Below are positions 36,730 to 45,563 of a stretch of 64,000 nt of DNA, one piece after another. Below the pieces are notes generated by a model. It was not told where the DNA came from. It made no database searches and was given only the letters and a program-made list of their open reading frames with translations. Numbering within the stretch: the first letter of the stretch is position 1; each line of letters opens with the position of its first letter. This DNA comes from Saccharibacillus soli. GTDB taxonomy: Bacteria; Bacillota; Bacilli; Paenibacillales; Paenibacillaceae. The DNA lies in assembly GCA_002189105.1 (NCBI GenBank), contig NIOB01000001.1, positions 1,302,001-1,366,000 of the forward strand. Reading direction: 5' to 3'. A program made the translations under genes and the position numbers.

Positions 36730-37956
36730 TCACCCATGCGCCCGCTTCAGCGCGCGGTTCACCTGCTCCGAACTCAACAGCATGAAGACCACCAGCAGCA
36801 GCGTGACGATTGGGAACAAACCGATCCCCGCCCATGAAGCCAATAAACCGAACAGCGGCGGCAGGAAGGTTGTGCCCGTGTAGGCCACAGCCATCTGATA
36901 GCCGATCAGCTTGACGGAATTGGCTCGGCCGAAGCGAATTGGAGTCTCATGAATCAACCCCGGATAGACAGGGGCGAAGCCGAGACCAATCAGTACAAAT
37001 CCGGCCAGTACGGTCACGTCCGGCAGCGGAAGCATAAGCAGCAGCGCACCGGCTGCGGAGATGAACTGCCCGACCAGGATCAGCACCCGGTTGCTGACCT
37101 TGAGTGTGATGAAGCCGGTAATCAGTCGTCCCAGCGTGATCCCACCGTAATACAGCGAGATCCACCAGGCTGCCGTTTCCGCCGCCACGCCGCGAGATCC
37201 TACAAGATAGCTGGCTCCCCACAGGCCGACTGTCGTTTCTACGCCGCAGTAGAACAGGAACGCCATCAGCGTCATTTTGACACCCGGTAGAAGCAGCGGA
37301 CGCTTCGCAGGCTGCTCCTCCGCAGATGAGAGACTGGCCGATGAAGCTGGCGCAGGTCCCGCTGGATCACCAGCTTGTTCCCGTGCAGGCTTAGCGGAGC
37401 GGATGGCTGAGACTTTTTTCCACATGGGCAGCGTCACCAGCAGGATCACGACCAGACTGAATTGGACAACAGCTACCGCTGTATATCCCGCTCTCCACGA
37501 ACCATGCTCCTTGATAAAATAGGACATGAGCAGCGGCCCACCCGTTGCTCCTACGCCCCAGAAGCAGTGCAGCCAGCTCATATGATGTGCTTCATAATGA
37601 GTCGCAACATAATGATTGAGCGCGGAATCCACAGCTCCGGCACCCAGACCGAGCGGAATGGCCAGCAGCGCGAGCCACAGAATGGAAGGCGCGAATGAGA
37701 AGCCCAGCAGTGCAGCCGCCGTCATGAAGCAGCTAATCAGCGTAATCTGCCCTGTGCCTAATTTGGCGATCAATCGACCACTTGCCAGGCTGGATAAAAT
37801 AGTCCCTGCTGCCACGATCATCGCCAGCATACCGGCAGATTCCAGCGGTGCCCCCAGGTCGGGACGCATGACCGGCCAGGCCGATCCCAGCAAGGAATCC
37901 GGCAGCCCCAGACTGATAAAAGCCAGATAGATCACAATCAAAAACCAAGTTGCCAT
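36730..37956 (-). CDS. MFS transporter, fucose-permease-like
   Basis: 408 aa, ATG after GAAGGGAAG. Twelve helices split by a hydrophilic, Ala/Pro/Ser-rich central loop (about 190-220). Motifs fit the FucP/YfkF-type sugar permease branch (YLAFISLGLPDSLLGSAWP at the N-terminus; GLGAGAVDSALNHYVA). Likely imports or exports a sugar. It follows a ROK regulator by 25 bp on the same strand, so the two form an operon and the ROK ligand may be the transported sugar. Confidence 0.87.
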   Translation of the reverse strand: MATWFLIVIYLAFISLGLPDSLLGSAWPVMRPDLGAPLESAGMLAMIVAAGTILSSLASGRLIAKLGTGQITLISCFMTAAALLGFSFAPSILWLALLAIPLGLGAGAVDSALNHYVATHYEAHHMSWLHCFWGVGATGGPLLMSYFIKEHGSWRAGYTAVAVVQFSLVVILLVTLPMWKKVSAIRSAKPAREQAGDPAGPAPASSASLSSAEEQPAKRPLLLPGVKMTLMAFLFYCGVETTVGLWGASYLVGSRGVAAETAAWWISLYYGGITLGRLITGFITLKVSNRVLILVGQFISAAGALLLMLPLPDVTVLAGFVLIGLGFAPVYPGLIHETPIRFGRANSVKLIGYQMAVAYTGTTFLPPLFGLLASWAGIGLFPIVTLLLVVFMLLSSEQVNRALKRAHG

Positions 37957-37981
37957 TTTATTCTTCCCTTCATGGATAAGA

Positions 37982-39016
37982 TCACAAGATTTGCGGTTCC
38001 AATGCTTTCAGCGTCCAGGAGCGGATTCCCGAGGCAAAATGTTCACTGAACCGTTCGCACCATTCAATATCCGGCTCAACAGGCAGCGGATGCTGGCTTA
38101 CGTATCGCCGCCACTCTTGGCCCCACGTACCCAAGTCCCTGGGCGTTTCATATAGGACAACCCGGTGCGGCGCCAGCACGACGGCAGCGGTATGCACTAA
38201 CTGACAGACAGCCTTGCTCCATGAAGCACCTTCCGGGGGATTTTCCCAATCAATGCCCAGCGGCAAATATTTGATTTCTCCTGCCATCCCCTGCTTGCCT
38301 GCGACCAGCTCACCATTGATCGATATGGCCATGCCTGGCGGGTATCGATCGGGAAAATAGAGGCCCAGTACCGTCTCCCCTTCCAGATCCCCTTGATCCG
38401 CTTGTTCTTCGCCCGCTTCCTTCTGTTCGCTCTCGGCAGCCAAATATCCACGCAGTGCAGCATTGATGTCATTTTCCAGCACCACCGGCAGCCCGAACTT
38501 TTTTCCGAGCAGCTCCACCGGATTTTGCCCGATAAGCCGCTTGTGACTGCTGACCTCAATGCGTCCATGGACAGCCTGCCCCGGAATTCCCAGGCCCAGT
38601 ACTCGAATACGTGGAAACGCTGCAAGAAAATCATGAACCCAACTCGAAAACGTTTTCCAATCTAGCGACTCAAAATTCTGCTTCTCCTCGACCAGCGCAC
38701 GTCCGCTTAGATCGATAACTGTGGCAAGCACGCGATCGACGCCCTGGATTTCGTGCAGGTGCATGACCAACGCCAGTTGATGGGTGTAATCGAAGCGGTA
38801 GACACTGGCCGGACGTCCACCCGTAGAAGCACCATCCGACCCTTCAATCAGTTCTCCCCGTTCTTCCAGCTCACGCACCAACGCAGCGATCGTAACCACA
38901 CTGAGTCCCGTCTCGGCAGCAAGCTGCGGCTTGGTCGCCGATCCTCTCTTTTGGAGCACCCGCCGGACTGCGTTCAGGTTGAATTCCTTCATCAACGTCG
39001 TATCGGCGCGTTTCAT
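37982..39016 (-). CDS. ROK-family transcriptional regulator
   Basis: 344 aa, ATG after GGAGG. An N-terminal winged helix (VRRVLQKRGSATKPQLAAET, GLSVVTIAALVRELEERGEL) is joined to a ROK sugar-binding domain (VLGLGIPGQAVHG; LPVVLENDINAALRGYLA). The CxCGxxGC zinc motif of active ROK kinases is absent, so it is a regulator, not a kinase. It is the first gene of an operon with an MFS permease. A long palindrome lies between its promoter region and start codon, consistent with autoregulation. Confidence 0.88.
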   Translation of the reverse strand: MKRADTTLMKEFNLNAVRRVLQKRGSATKPQLAAETGLSVVTIAALVRELEERGELIEGSDGASTGGRPASVYRFDYTHQLALVMHLHEIQGVDRVLATVIDLSGRALVEEKQNFESLDWKTFSSWVHDFLAAFPRIRVLGLGIPGQAVHGRIEVSSHKRLIGQNPVELLGKKFGLPVVLENDINAALRGYLAAESEQKEAGEEQADQGDLEGETVLGLYFPDRYPPGMAISINGELVAGKQGMAGEIKYLPLGIDWENPPEGASWSKAVCQLVHTAAVVLAPHRVVLYETPRDLGTWGQEWRRYVSQHPLPVEPDIEWCERFSEHFASGIRSWTLKALEPQIL

Positions 39017-39031
39017 CGACGTCCTCCTCTC

Positions 39032-39058
39032 TACTTTATAAACATCCTTTACAAAGTA
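39032..39058. promoter_or_regulatory. Palindromic operator upstream of the ROK gene
   Basis: TACTTTATAAA and TTTACAAAGTA match as inverted arms at 10 of 11 positions around CATCC. It ends 16 bp before the ROK start codon. Confidence 0.6.
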
Positions 39059-39114
39059 TCCCTGTTCATTTTGATCGCTGGAGCGTTTTTTGTCAATGGG
39101 TGCTGCGAGAAAAT

Positions 39115-39147
39115 AAAAAAGCTCCGACTCCTATAGAGCCAGAGCTT
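39115..39147 (-). terminator. Terminator of the MOSC gene
   Basis: On the minus strand AAGCTC...GAGCTT arms with an inner CTC/GAG pairing are followed by T6. Confidence 0.75.
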
Positions 39148-39191
39148 GCGATTATTAAACTACCTTGCTTGATTAGACGGCATAAGCCGCG

Positions 39192-39923
39192 TCAATCCAT
39201 CCGTACAACTGGGTCTCCCAGCGAGATTCGCCCGGTTTGTACGACGGAAGCATATACGCCGAACTTGAGCTTCATCTCCTTGTGAACGATCTTGAGTACT
39301 TCCGGGTCCTTGACCGCGGTATCCGGGTCCATCGTCGTCATCACGCAGCGTTCGCAGAACTCGTCCACCTGAAGCTCTACCTCTCCAATGCGCAGCCGAT
39401 GCCCAATCCAATCCCCTTCAAACAGCGTCGGATCAGACAAGGCAATCACAAAGTTCCCCCGGAACCGCCGCTGATCCAGCTCATGCCCCCGCAGTTCGGC
39501 CAGCCGATTCAAGCTTGCGTCCGTCACCAGCAGAATACTGGCTCCGTCTACGGATAGCAGATGCGGATGCTCCGGATGAGGATCTTTGGGCTGCGACATC
39601 GCAATGGGAACACGGCTTAACGCCTGAATCTCCGCATGCAGCGCTTCATCCCAGCCAAATCGTCGTCCGTCTTCTGCCGTCACTTCAATCTCTCCATCTG
39701 CATAACGTGCCCGGTACGTCAGCATCTTGGGAATCTTGCGAGCGGTTATGTACCGAGCCCAACCTTCCTTGCTGGCATCGTAAAAAGAGCAAAAGCGGTC
39801 ACCTTCGAGGCCATAAGCCTCGACCTGACAGCTCTCCAACTGTTCGCCCCCGAAGGACTTCACGGGATAGCGGTTAATCTCTCGAATCGTACCTATGGGT
39901 TCCGTCAAATCCTTATCCTCCAT
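39192..39923 (-). CDS. MOSC-domain protein
   Basis: 243 aa. N-terminal MOSC_N beta barrel (GTIREINRYPVKSFGGEQLE; GLEGDRFCSFYDASKEG) and C-terminal MOSC domain with the conserved cysteine region VDEFCERCVMTTMDPDT, as in YcbX/YiiM and mARC proteins, which use molybdenum cofactor to reduce N-hydroxylated compounds. No fused ferredoxin domain. It is the only other Mo-related gene in the window besides the oxidoreductase at 24.7 kb. It lies 55 bp after an isochorismatase-like gene on the same strand. Confidence 0.9.
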   Translation of the reverse strand: MEDKDLTEPIGTIREINRYPVKSFGGEQLESCQVEAYGLEGDRFCSFYDASKEGWARYITARKIPKMLTYRARYADGEIEVTAEDGRRFGWDEALHAEIQALSRVPIAMSQPKDPHPEHPHLLSVDGASILLVTDASLNRLAELRGHELDQRRFRGNFVIALSDPTLFEGDWIGHRLRIGEVELQVDEFCERCVMTTMDPDTAVKDPEVLKIVHKEMKLKFGVYASVVQTGRISLGDPVVRMD

Positions 39924-39978
39924 CTAAAGCTAATCTGGGTCTTGAATGTCCCGATCCGTCCGGCTTGACCGCACTCCG

Positions 39979-40503
39979 TCAGAACGTAATGTCGGCCGCA
40001 GGCTGTAATTCTACTTCAATCTGCTTCAATTCGTGATGATGGCGATCAATGATCGCAGCTGCCGTCTCATGTTCAGTATCAATCGTCGTATGACCATCCT
40101 GAACGAGAATCGTTCGGTACCCGAGTTCGGCGGCGCGGCGGGTTGTGGCATTGATGCAATAATCCGTCTGCATACCCACGATCACCAGACGATCCACGTC
40201 CAACTCCTGAAGACGATCGTCCAACCCGGTTTCATGGAATGAATCGGGAACCGTCTTCTGCAAGATGACCTCACCTGGCCTTGGCGTGAGCTTCTCATGG
40301 ATCTGCCAACCTTCGGAGCCTTCGACCATCGGCCCTTCTTCTTCGGTGTGCCGGATGAATACGATCGGTGCTTCCGATGCTCGCGCCTGCTCCAGCAGCC
40401 CAGCAATCCGATCAACCACTTCCTGACCTTGGTGGACAGCCCACTGTTCATCGAACATGACATTTTGCACATCCACAATCAGCAATCCCTGACGGCTCCC
40501 CAT
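39979..40503 (-). CDS. Isochorismatase-family cysteine hydrolase
   Basis: 174 aa from ATG 40503 with GGGGAG 7 nt upstream. The catalytic triad of the family is present: Asp in LLIVDVQN, Lys in LQKTVPDSF and Cys in GMQTDYCINATTRRAAELGY (about residue 117). These enzymes hydrolyse amides such as nicotinamide or isochorismate-type ethers. The specific substrate is not evident. Possibly part of a unit MarR-isochorismatase-MOSC, all on the minus strand. Confidence 0.9.
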   Translation of the reverse strand: MGSRQGLLIVDVQNVMFDEQWAVHQGQEVVDRIAGLLEQARASEAPIVFIRHTEEEGPMVEGSEGWQIHEKLTPRPGEVILQKTVPDSFHETGLDDRLQELDVDRLVIVGMQTDYCINATTRRAAELGYRTILVQDGHTTIDTEHETAAAIIDRHHHELKQIEVELQPAADITF

Positions 40504-40621
40504 TTCATTCTCCCCTTTCGTGCAGGCAGCAGTATGCTGCTTTCCAGCATCTCCCACCCAAGCTTGTTCTCATTATACGAACATGTGCATGTTAGGACAA
40601 CCCTGTTGATGCAGCTGCATC

Positions 40622-41068
40622 TTACCGATCCAACCATTCTTGCAGCAGCAGATGTTTGAGATGTTGCACATTCTCCGCGCCAATTTTCTCGGTAATACGG
40701 CGCTCCAGCTCCTCCTTGATCGCCAGCTGATCTTCACATGCCTTCTTTCCCTGATCCGTCAAAAAGACCCGGCGATCCCGTCGGTTGCCCGGATCTTCAA
40801 TCTCGGTCAGATAACCCCGTTCGATCAGTCCCAGCACACTCTTATGTGTCCCCTGGCGGCTTAGGCTTACGGCACGACCGATGTCGGAAATGGAGAGACG
40901 GCCCTGCTGCTCAACGATAGCCAGAATATGCGTCTCCGTGCGATTTAATACTTCTCCATCCAGATCGGCGACGCTGCGCCGCAGCGAAAGATGTTTTTCA
41001 CTCATCAGATCAATCAGATTGGTGGAAGCTGTCTCTGTCGATTCAATGGGATGATTCTTCATCTGCAT
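40622..41068 (-). CDS. MarR-family regulator
   Basis: 148 aa from ATG 41068 after GAGGGAA; an ATG two codons later is possible. MarR winged helix: LSISDIGRAVSLSRQGTHKS, LIERGYLTEIEDPGNRRDRR, then VFLTDQGKKACEDQ. It is divergent from a DUF2798 membrane protein, and two related 15-bp palindromic sites lie between them, so it probably represses both itself and that gene. Confidence 0.9.
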   Translation of the reverse strand: MQMKNHPIESTETASTNLIDLMSEKHLSLRRSVADLDGEVLNRTETHILAIVEQQGRLSISDIGRAVSLSRQGTHKSVLGLIERGYLTEIEDPGNRRDRRVFLTDQGKKACEDQLAIKEELERRITEKIGAENVQHLKHLLLQEWLDR

Positions 41069-41132
41069 GCACTTCCCTCTTTCAAATTTGCCAAAAATGA
41101 AGGCTTCGACAAAAATGCGCATTAATAAAACG

Positions 41133-41185
41133 TCAACTAGGTTGACATTCTATCGATTATAGTGATATTGTAAACCAGGTAGACA
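41133..41185. promoter_or_regulatory. Twin MarR operator sites
   Basis: GTCAACTAGGTTGAC (41133-41147) is palindromic (GTCAAC-tag-GTTGAC). GTAAACCAGGTAGAC (41171-41185) differs at four positions. Their centres are 38 bp apart, between the divergent MarR and DUF2798 genes. Confidence 0.6.
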
Positions 41186-41222
41186 ATAAAAACAAAGCCT
41201 TGCTAGGCATAGGAGCAGAGAA

Positions 41223-41705
41223 ATGGGCAAAAACAAAAAAGAAAATCTAATCTTCACCACGCTCATGTGTGCGTTGATGGTATTGGGCATGACCCTCTAC
41301 AATGTATTATTGATCCAGGGCTTTACCCTCTCGGCAGTCAAAATGATCGCCATCGGTTATCTACCAGCCTTTGTCATCGCGTGGATGCTGGATGTCTTTG
41401 TCGTCGGCCCAATAGCCAAAAAGGTCGCCGGACGTCTTGTTCCCCACAGCGCCCCGATGATCCGCAAAGCCCTGACGATCTCGGTCTTGATGGTCGGGGG
41501 GATGGTCCTCTGGATGTCGCTGTATGGCGCCTGGACTCATGTAGGCTTGACTTCCGAACTCGGCAGTGCTTATGTACACAGCCTATGGACTAATGTAATC
41601 TGCGCGCTGCCGCTCCAGTTGGTGATCGTCGGCCCTCTGGCACGTGCATGGTTTATGAAAATGTTCCCACCGCAGCGTACCGCTTCACAGGAAGCAGCCG
41701 CTTAA
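41223..41705 (+). CDS. DUF2798 membrane protein
   Basis: 160 aa, ATG after AGGAG. Two similar halves, each with two hydrophobic helices (IFTTLMCALMVLGMTLYNVL ... IAWMLDVFVVGPIAKKVAG and ISVLMVGGMVLWMSLYGAWT ... LPLQLVIVGPLARAWFMKMF), the internal duplication typical of DUF2798. Function unknown. Controlled in all likelihood by the divergent MarR regulator. A bidirectional terminator follows. Confidence 0.85.
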   Translation: MGKNKKENLIFTTLMCALMVLGMTLYNVLLIQGFTLSAVKMIAIGYLPAFVIAWMLDVFVVGPIAKKVAGRLVPHSAPMIRKALTISVLMVGGMVLWMSLYGAWTHVGLTSELGSAYVHSLWTNVICALPLQLVIVGPLARAWFMKMFPPQRTASQEAAA

Positions 41706-41763
41706 TCGCTTCTTTTGCACAACCTCTTTTTGTACAACCTCTATGACCAGTACCGAATCCCAT

Positions 41764-41824
41764 ACAAAAGCAGCAGGATCGCCTCAGGAAGCTCCTTTCC
41801 CAGCGGCGACCCTGCTGCTTTTGT
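41764..41824. terminator. Bidirectional terminator between DUF2798 and GNAT-aminotransferase genes
   Basis: ACAAAAGCAGCAGG and CCTGCTGCTTTTGT outer arms with an inner TCGCC/GGCGA pairing; A4/T4 on both strands. Confidence 0.85.
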
Positions 41825-41849
41825 CGTCTGTATCCAACCTAAGATGTAT

Positions 41850-43523
41850 CTATTGCTCGCCGCGTATAAATCGGCCGATCCGCCGCGCTGCTTCGCGCAG
41901 TGCCTCTTCCTCTCGCACCAGGGCGATGCGGACGTAACCCTCACCTTCCGCGCCGAACGCTTCGCCCGGAATAACGGCAACGCCTGTCTCCAGAACCAGC
42001 TCGCGTGCGAAGCGGCTCGCACTGCCGGCTCGGCCGCCTCGACGGAACGGCTCCGGCAGCTCGACCCACAGGAACATGGTCGCCGCTGGCTGATCGACGA
42101 CCCAGCCCTCTTGCGCCAACGCTTCGACGAACACATCCCGCCGCCGCTCATACAGCGGCGCTACGCCGCGATCCCCTTCAGGTGCCGCCATAGCCAGGCG
42201 GAAGGCCTCGACCGCCGCTTCCTGTACCGGCGCGAATACGCCAAAGTCAAGATGGCCTTTTAACTCGCGCAGCGCAGCGACAGCCTCGGTGTTTCCCGTC
42301 AGGAACCCCACCCGGCAGCCCGGCATATTGAAGCTCTTGGAACAGGAGTGCAGCTCAACGGCAATGTCCGAAGCTCCCGGGAACTGAAGCACGCTCATGG
42401 GACGATAATCATCGAAGCCCAGCTCCGAATACGCCAGGTCATGAACCAGCAGCACATCCCACTTGCGGGCCAGGGCAATCAGCTTCGTGAGATAGGCTTC
42501 ATCTGCGCGTGCCCCAATGGGATTGCCGGGGAAGCTGACCAGCATGAAGCGGGCCCGTGCCCAGGCCTCTTCGGGAATGTCGTCCAGATTCGGCAGGAAG
42601 CCATGCTCACGGCGCAGCGGCAGCAGGTGAGCCTGTACACCTGCCAGCTTCAAGGCTCCCGCGTAGATCGGGTAGCCCGGGTCGGGCACCATCGCCAGAT
42701 CGCCCGGATCGCAGATCGCCTGGGCAAGATGCGCCAGGCCATCCTGTGAGCCCATAAGCGGCAGCACCTGAACAGCCGGATCGACCTCCACGCCGAAGCG
42801 ATGCTTCATCCAGGCCGCGGCCTGTTCGCGGAACTGCGGACTGCCCCAGGTGCCCGGATAGCTGTAAGCATCCTCCTTCAGTACCGCGCGGCTCAACGCT
42901 TGCCGAATCTCTATCGCCGGGGATTGATCCGGCGTGCCAATGCTCAGATTGATGAGATCGCGGCCCAGACGCTTGGCCTCTTCCTGCCAGGCAAAGACCT
43001 GCGAGAAGACCGAAGACCCCATCTCGCCAACGCGGCGTGCCGTGCGCCCTTGACGCAGCGGACGCATATACCAGGCGTCGCAGGCATAATGTTCCGTGCC
43101 TTCAAGCGGCCCGTCCAGTTCCCGGAATCCATGCTTGCGATAGAAGCGATGTGCGGCCTTCATCGTATTAAGCGTCTCCAGATAACAGTGGCGATAATGC
43201 TGAGCAGCAAAGTCCAGAGCAGTACGCATCAGCATGCCTGCGGCTCCCGTTCCGCGTGCTTCTGCAATCAGATACATCTTCTGAAGTTCGCAGACTTCCT
43301 GCGAATCCGCAAACGGAGCAATCCCGCAGCCGCCAAGCAGACGCCCCTCTTCGATGGCCACCCAGTACTCCCGATCCTTTCCTTCATAGAAGGCGGATAG
43401 AGCCGACAAACTATCATCCTCCCAAGCTAACCCTTCCCGATTACCGCCGAATTCAATCAGACATTCCCGAATGATTCGTTCGATGGTCGGATTATCTTCA
43501 GCGCGCAGTGTTCTAATTTCCAT
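41850..43523 (-). CDS. Fusion protein: GNAT acetyltransferase + PLP aminotransferase
   Basis: 557 aa from ATG 43523 (GGAGG 8 nt upstream); ATG 43550 has its own AAGGAG and would add nine residues. Residues 1-160 are a GNAT domain with the acetyl-CoA loop AEARGTGAAGMLM. Residues about 170-557 are a fold-type I class I/II aminotransferase (LSIGTPDQSPAIEIRQALSR; SFPGNPIGA; the PLP lysine in ELHSCSKSFNMPGCRVGFL). The latter resembles DapL/YugH-type enzymes. One polypeptide could transaminate and N-acetylate an amino acid; substrates are unknown. Confidence 0.9.
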   Translation of the reverse strand: MEIRTLRAEDNPTIERIIRECLIEFGGNREGLAWEDDSLSALSAFYEGKDREYWVAIEEGRLLGGCGIAPFADSQEVCELQKMYLIAEARGTGAAGMLMRTALDFAAQHYRHCYLETLNTMKAAHRFYRKHGFRELDGPLEGTEHYACDAWYMRPLRQGRTARRVGEMGSSVFSQVFAWQEEAKRLGRDLINLSIGTPDQSPAIEIRQALSRAVLKEDAYSYPGTWGSPQFREQAAAWMKHRFGVEVDPAVQVLPLMGSQDGLAHLAQAICDPGDLAMVPDPGYPIYAGALKLAGVQAHLLPLRREHGFLPNLDDIPEEAWARARFMLVSFPGNPIGARADEAYLTKLIALARKWDVLLVHDLAYSELGFDDYRPMSVLQFPGASDIAVELHSCSKSFNMPGCRVGFLTGNTEAVAALRELKGHLDFGVFAPVQEAAVEAFRLAMAAPEGDRGVAPLYERRRDVFVEALAQEGWVVDQPAATMFLWVELPEPFRRGGRAGSASRFARELVLETGVAVIPGEAFGAEGEGYVRIALVREEEALREAARRIGRFIRGEQ

Positions 43524-43620
43524 GTTTTCCGCCTCCTCCTTCTGAGTCATTGTCTCTCCTTGCTCTATCCCTTAGCATACCATGACAGACTGCCGCGGCG
43601 CCGCTTTTCCCGATTGCAAA

Positions 43621-43645
43621 AAGCGATCCGGTAACCGGATCGCTT
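43621..43645 (-). terminator. Terminator of the NUDIX gene
   Basis: AAGCGATCCGGT and ACCGGATCGCTT are perfect arms around one base; T5 follows on the minus strand. Confidence 0.9.
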
Positions 43646-43715
43646 AACCTACGGGAAACCGCTGATCGTGGCGGCAATGCATCAATCGCTCCGCGCTCTT
43701 GTCTGAGGGTGCCGC

Positions 43716-44177
43716 TTACTCCTCCGCCGCGCAGGATCTTCCGCCGCTGCGTGCTTCATAGATGGCATTGAAGACAAGCTGGCTGACGGCGGATACCCGG
43801 CTGCGGTCTTGCTCATCCAACCAGGCCAATTCTGCAATCTCGGCAGCGGGCATCAGCTCTCCTTCATATTCGGCTGTATAGCAGACCATCCGCACTCTGA
43901 CGCCTGCGGCTTTGCCATCCGCGTCCGCTTCAAAGATCCCAAACGGACTGGCCGTTTCCGCCTTGATTCGCACGCTTAATTCTTCCTCAATCTCCCGAAC
44001 CAGCGTATCTACATCGGTTTCTCCTGCTTCACGCTTGCCACCCGGAAAATAATAAGTCTCTTTGCCTTTGGAACGTGCGCCCAGTACCTTACCCTCCTGA
44101 ATCAGAATCCAGGCTACTTTATCAATCACAGTCGGACTGTGAACGGGCTGTACGTTGGGGTTAAGATTGCTATTCAT
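43716..44177 (-). CDS. NUDIX hydrolase
   Basis: 153 aa from ATG 44177 with AAAGGAG 10 nt upstream. The Nudix box is recognisable at residues about 40-62 (GGKREAGETDVDTLVREI followed by EEEL), matching G-x5-E-x7-R-E-x2-E-E. The next strands (RVRMVCYTAEYEGELMPAAE) complete the fold. It would cleave a nucleoside diphosphate-linked compound; substrate not deducible. Last gene of a minus-strand group with the YdcZ transporters. Confidence 0.88.
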   Translation of the reverse strand: MNSNLNPNVQPVHSPTVIDKVAWILIQEGKVLGARSKGKETYYFPGGKREAGETDVDTLVREIEEELSVRIKAETASPFGIFEADADGKAAGVRVRMVCYTAEYEGELMPAAEIAELAWLDEQDRSRVSAVSQLVFNAIYEARSGGRSCAAEE

Positions 44178-44267
44178 AAGAGGAATGCTCCTTTGCTGAC
44201 TTTTTCTTAAAATCGGCCTTGCTTTCGTAGACATGCTGGTTATCCGAGAGTTGCGGTTCCCCCTGTT

Positions 44268-44756
44268 CTAGAGCGTCTCGCTAATCTTGGAAGAGGTATG
44301 CTGCGCCGTATCGGATTTCTTTTTTCCACCAAACTTAAATACATAGATTCCGCCCATAATGACAACCACACCGGCAAGCTGCTTCCAGTCAAACGGCATC
44401 TTCTCCAGTCCCAGCCAGCCAAATGAATCAAACAGCAGGGCGAAGCCCAACTGTGCAGTCAGCGTGATCGAGACAGAGAATGTAGGCCCAAGAATCTTTA
44501 CGCCCAACACCAGACAGATGACGACGCCTACGCCGATCAGTCCACTGAACCAGAACCACGGCTCCATGCCGCTCAGATCGAATGTACGTTTTCCTTCAAA
44601 AATCAAGCTGCATGCCAGCGAAGCAATGAAGCCCATCGCCAGTACCCAGGTGGTTGTCGCCCAGGAACCCATGTGTACATCCGTCCGGTTGTTAAATATC
44701 GTTTGCAGGGCAACCATCGCCCCCGCGAAACCTGCAAGCAGCAGTCCCGTTATCAT
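44268..44756 (-). CDS. YdcZ-type (DUF606) half-size DMT transporter, copy 1
   Basis: 162 aa. Five hydrophobic helices with family motifs (LLLAGFAGAMVALQTIFNNR; SVSITLTAQLGFALLFDSFG), ending in a polar tail KKKSDTAQHTSSK. Such half-size drug/metabolite transporters often work as pairs of unlike subunits. The second copy lies on the other side of a Crp/Fnr regulator, all on the minus strand with short gaps, so the pair likely forms one transporter controlled by that regulator. Confidence 0.87.
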   Translation of the reverse strand: MITGLLLAGFAGAMVALQTIFNNRTDVHMGSWATTTWVLAMGFIASLACSLIFEGKRTFDLSGMEPWFWFSGLIGVGVVICLVLGVKILGPTFSVSITLTAQLGFALLFDSFGWLGLEKMPFDWKQLAGVVVIMGGIYVFKFGGKKKSDTAQHTSSKISETL

Positions 44757-44792
44757 TCGATTGTCTCCTCCTATTGCCGTTCATGTTGCCCA

Positions 44793-45494
44793 TCAGTGCT
44801 CATACAGATTCCGCCCCGCAAGCTGTTCCAATCCTATGCGATTGCGTACATGCAAATAACCGCCACTTCGCTCCACCAGTCCATCCTCCGCGAGTTTGCG
44901 AATCACCCGGTTGAGATGCCGATAACTGGTGCCAATCAGATTGGCCGTATCTGTCATCTCTGATGTCGCAAGGCGTCCTTCAAATCCTTCATCGCTCTCA
45001 TCGTAGCAGACGGACAGCAGATAACTGGCCAGCCGCACTTCGACCGGATACATGAGATTGAAGCTCAGAAAATCCGATTTGACGTAGAACTTTTTGGTGA
45101 TAATGTCCAGCAGAAAGCGCAGCAGCGGCGCGTGATCGTCCCCGTGTTTTTTGAGCCTCTTGGCCGAGATTCCAATGACATGCACCGGAGAGACCGCTTC
45201 GACCGTGTTGATAATGTTCAGATCCCGAATGTATTCAATGTCTCCGATGACTTCCGGTGGATTTTTGAACGAGATCACCAGCGTGCGCCCTTCCGGTGAC
45301 GTCGTATAGATTTTGATTTTGCCTTTGACCAGCACATACAGCATGTCGGCCTTCCCACCCTGACTGCACAGTTCTTCTCCGGGTTCAAAAGCATACAGTC
45401 CCAGATCCGGGCGCAGCGGTTCATGGAAGACCTCTTCAAGCCCATGCTGCGTGAGATAGGCTTGGAGCTGCTGCGACTCTTTGATTTCTCTCAT
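44793..45494 (-). CDS. Crp/Fnr-family regulator (YeiL-like)
   Basis: 233 aa. N-terminal cyclic-nucleotide-binding-like barrel (YAFEPGEELCSQGGKADMLY, VLVKGKIKIYTTSPEGRTLV) without the Arg-Ser cAMP signature and with only isolated cysteines, so no Fnr-type cluster. The C-terminal helix-turn-helix (TDTANLIGTSYRHLNRVIRK) lacks the E-x2-S-R pattern of Crp/Fnr recognition helices, so it should read a different site from the TGTGA boxes seen elsewhere here. It is flanked by two YdcZ transporter genes, its probable targets. Confidence 0.87.
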   Translation of the reverse strand: MREIKESQQLQAYLTQHGLEEVFHEPLRPDLGLYAFEPGEELCSQGGKADMLYVLVKGKIKIYTTSPEGRTLVISFKNPPEVIGDIEYIRDLNIINTVEAVSPVHVIGISAKRLKKHGDDHAPLLRFLLDIITKKFYVKSDFLSFNLMYPVEVRLASYLLSVCYDESDEGFEGRLATSEMTDTANLIGTSYRHLNRVIRKLAEDGLVERSGGYLHVRNRIGLEQLAGRNLYEH

Positions 45495-45563
45495 GATTCT
45501 CCAAGCTCCTTCGTCGGCAAAAGTCGTTTATTTATTGGGGTTACTGCTCGGTAACGAATCGGT

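Noticed and set aside
44793-45494. Crp/Fnr-family gene as the activator of the four TGTGA-type boxes
   Set aside because: Its recognition helix (TSYRHLNRVI) lacks the residues that read TGTGA, and its neighbours suggest a local role.
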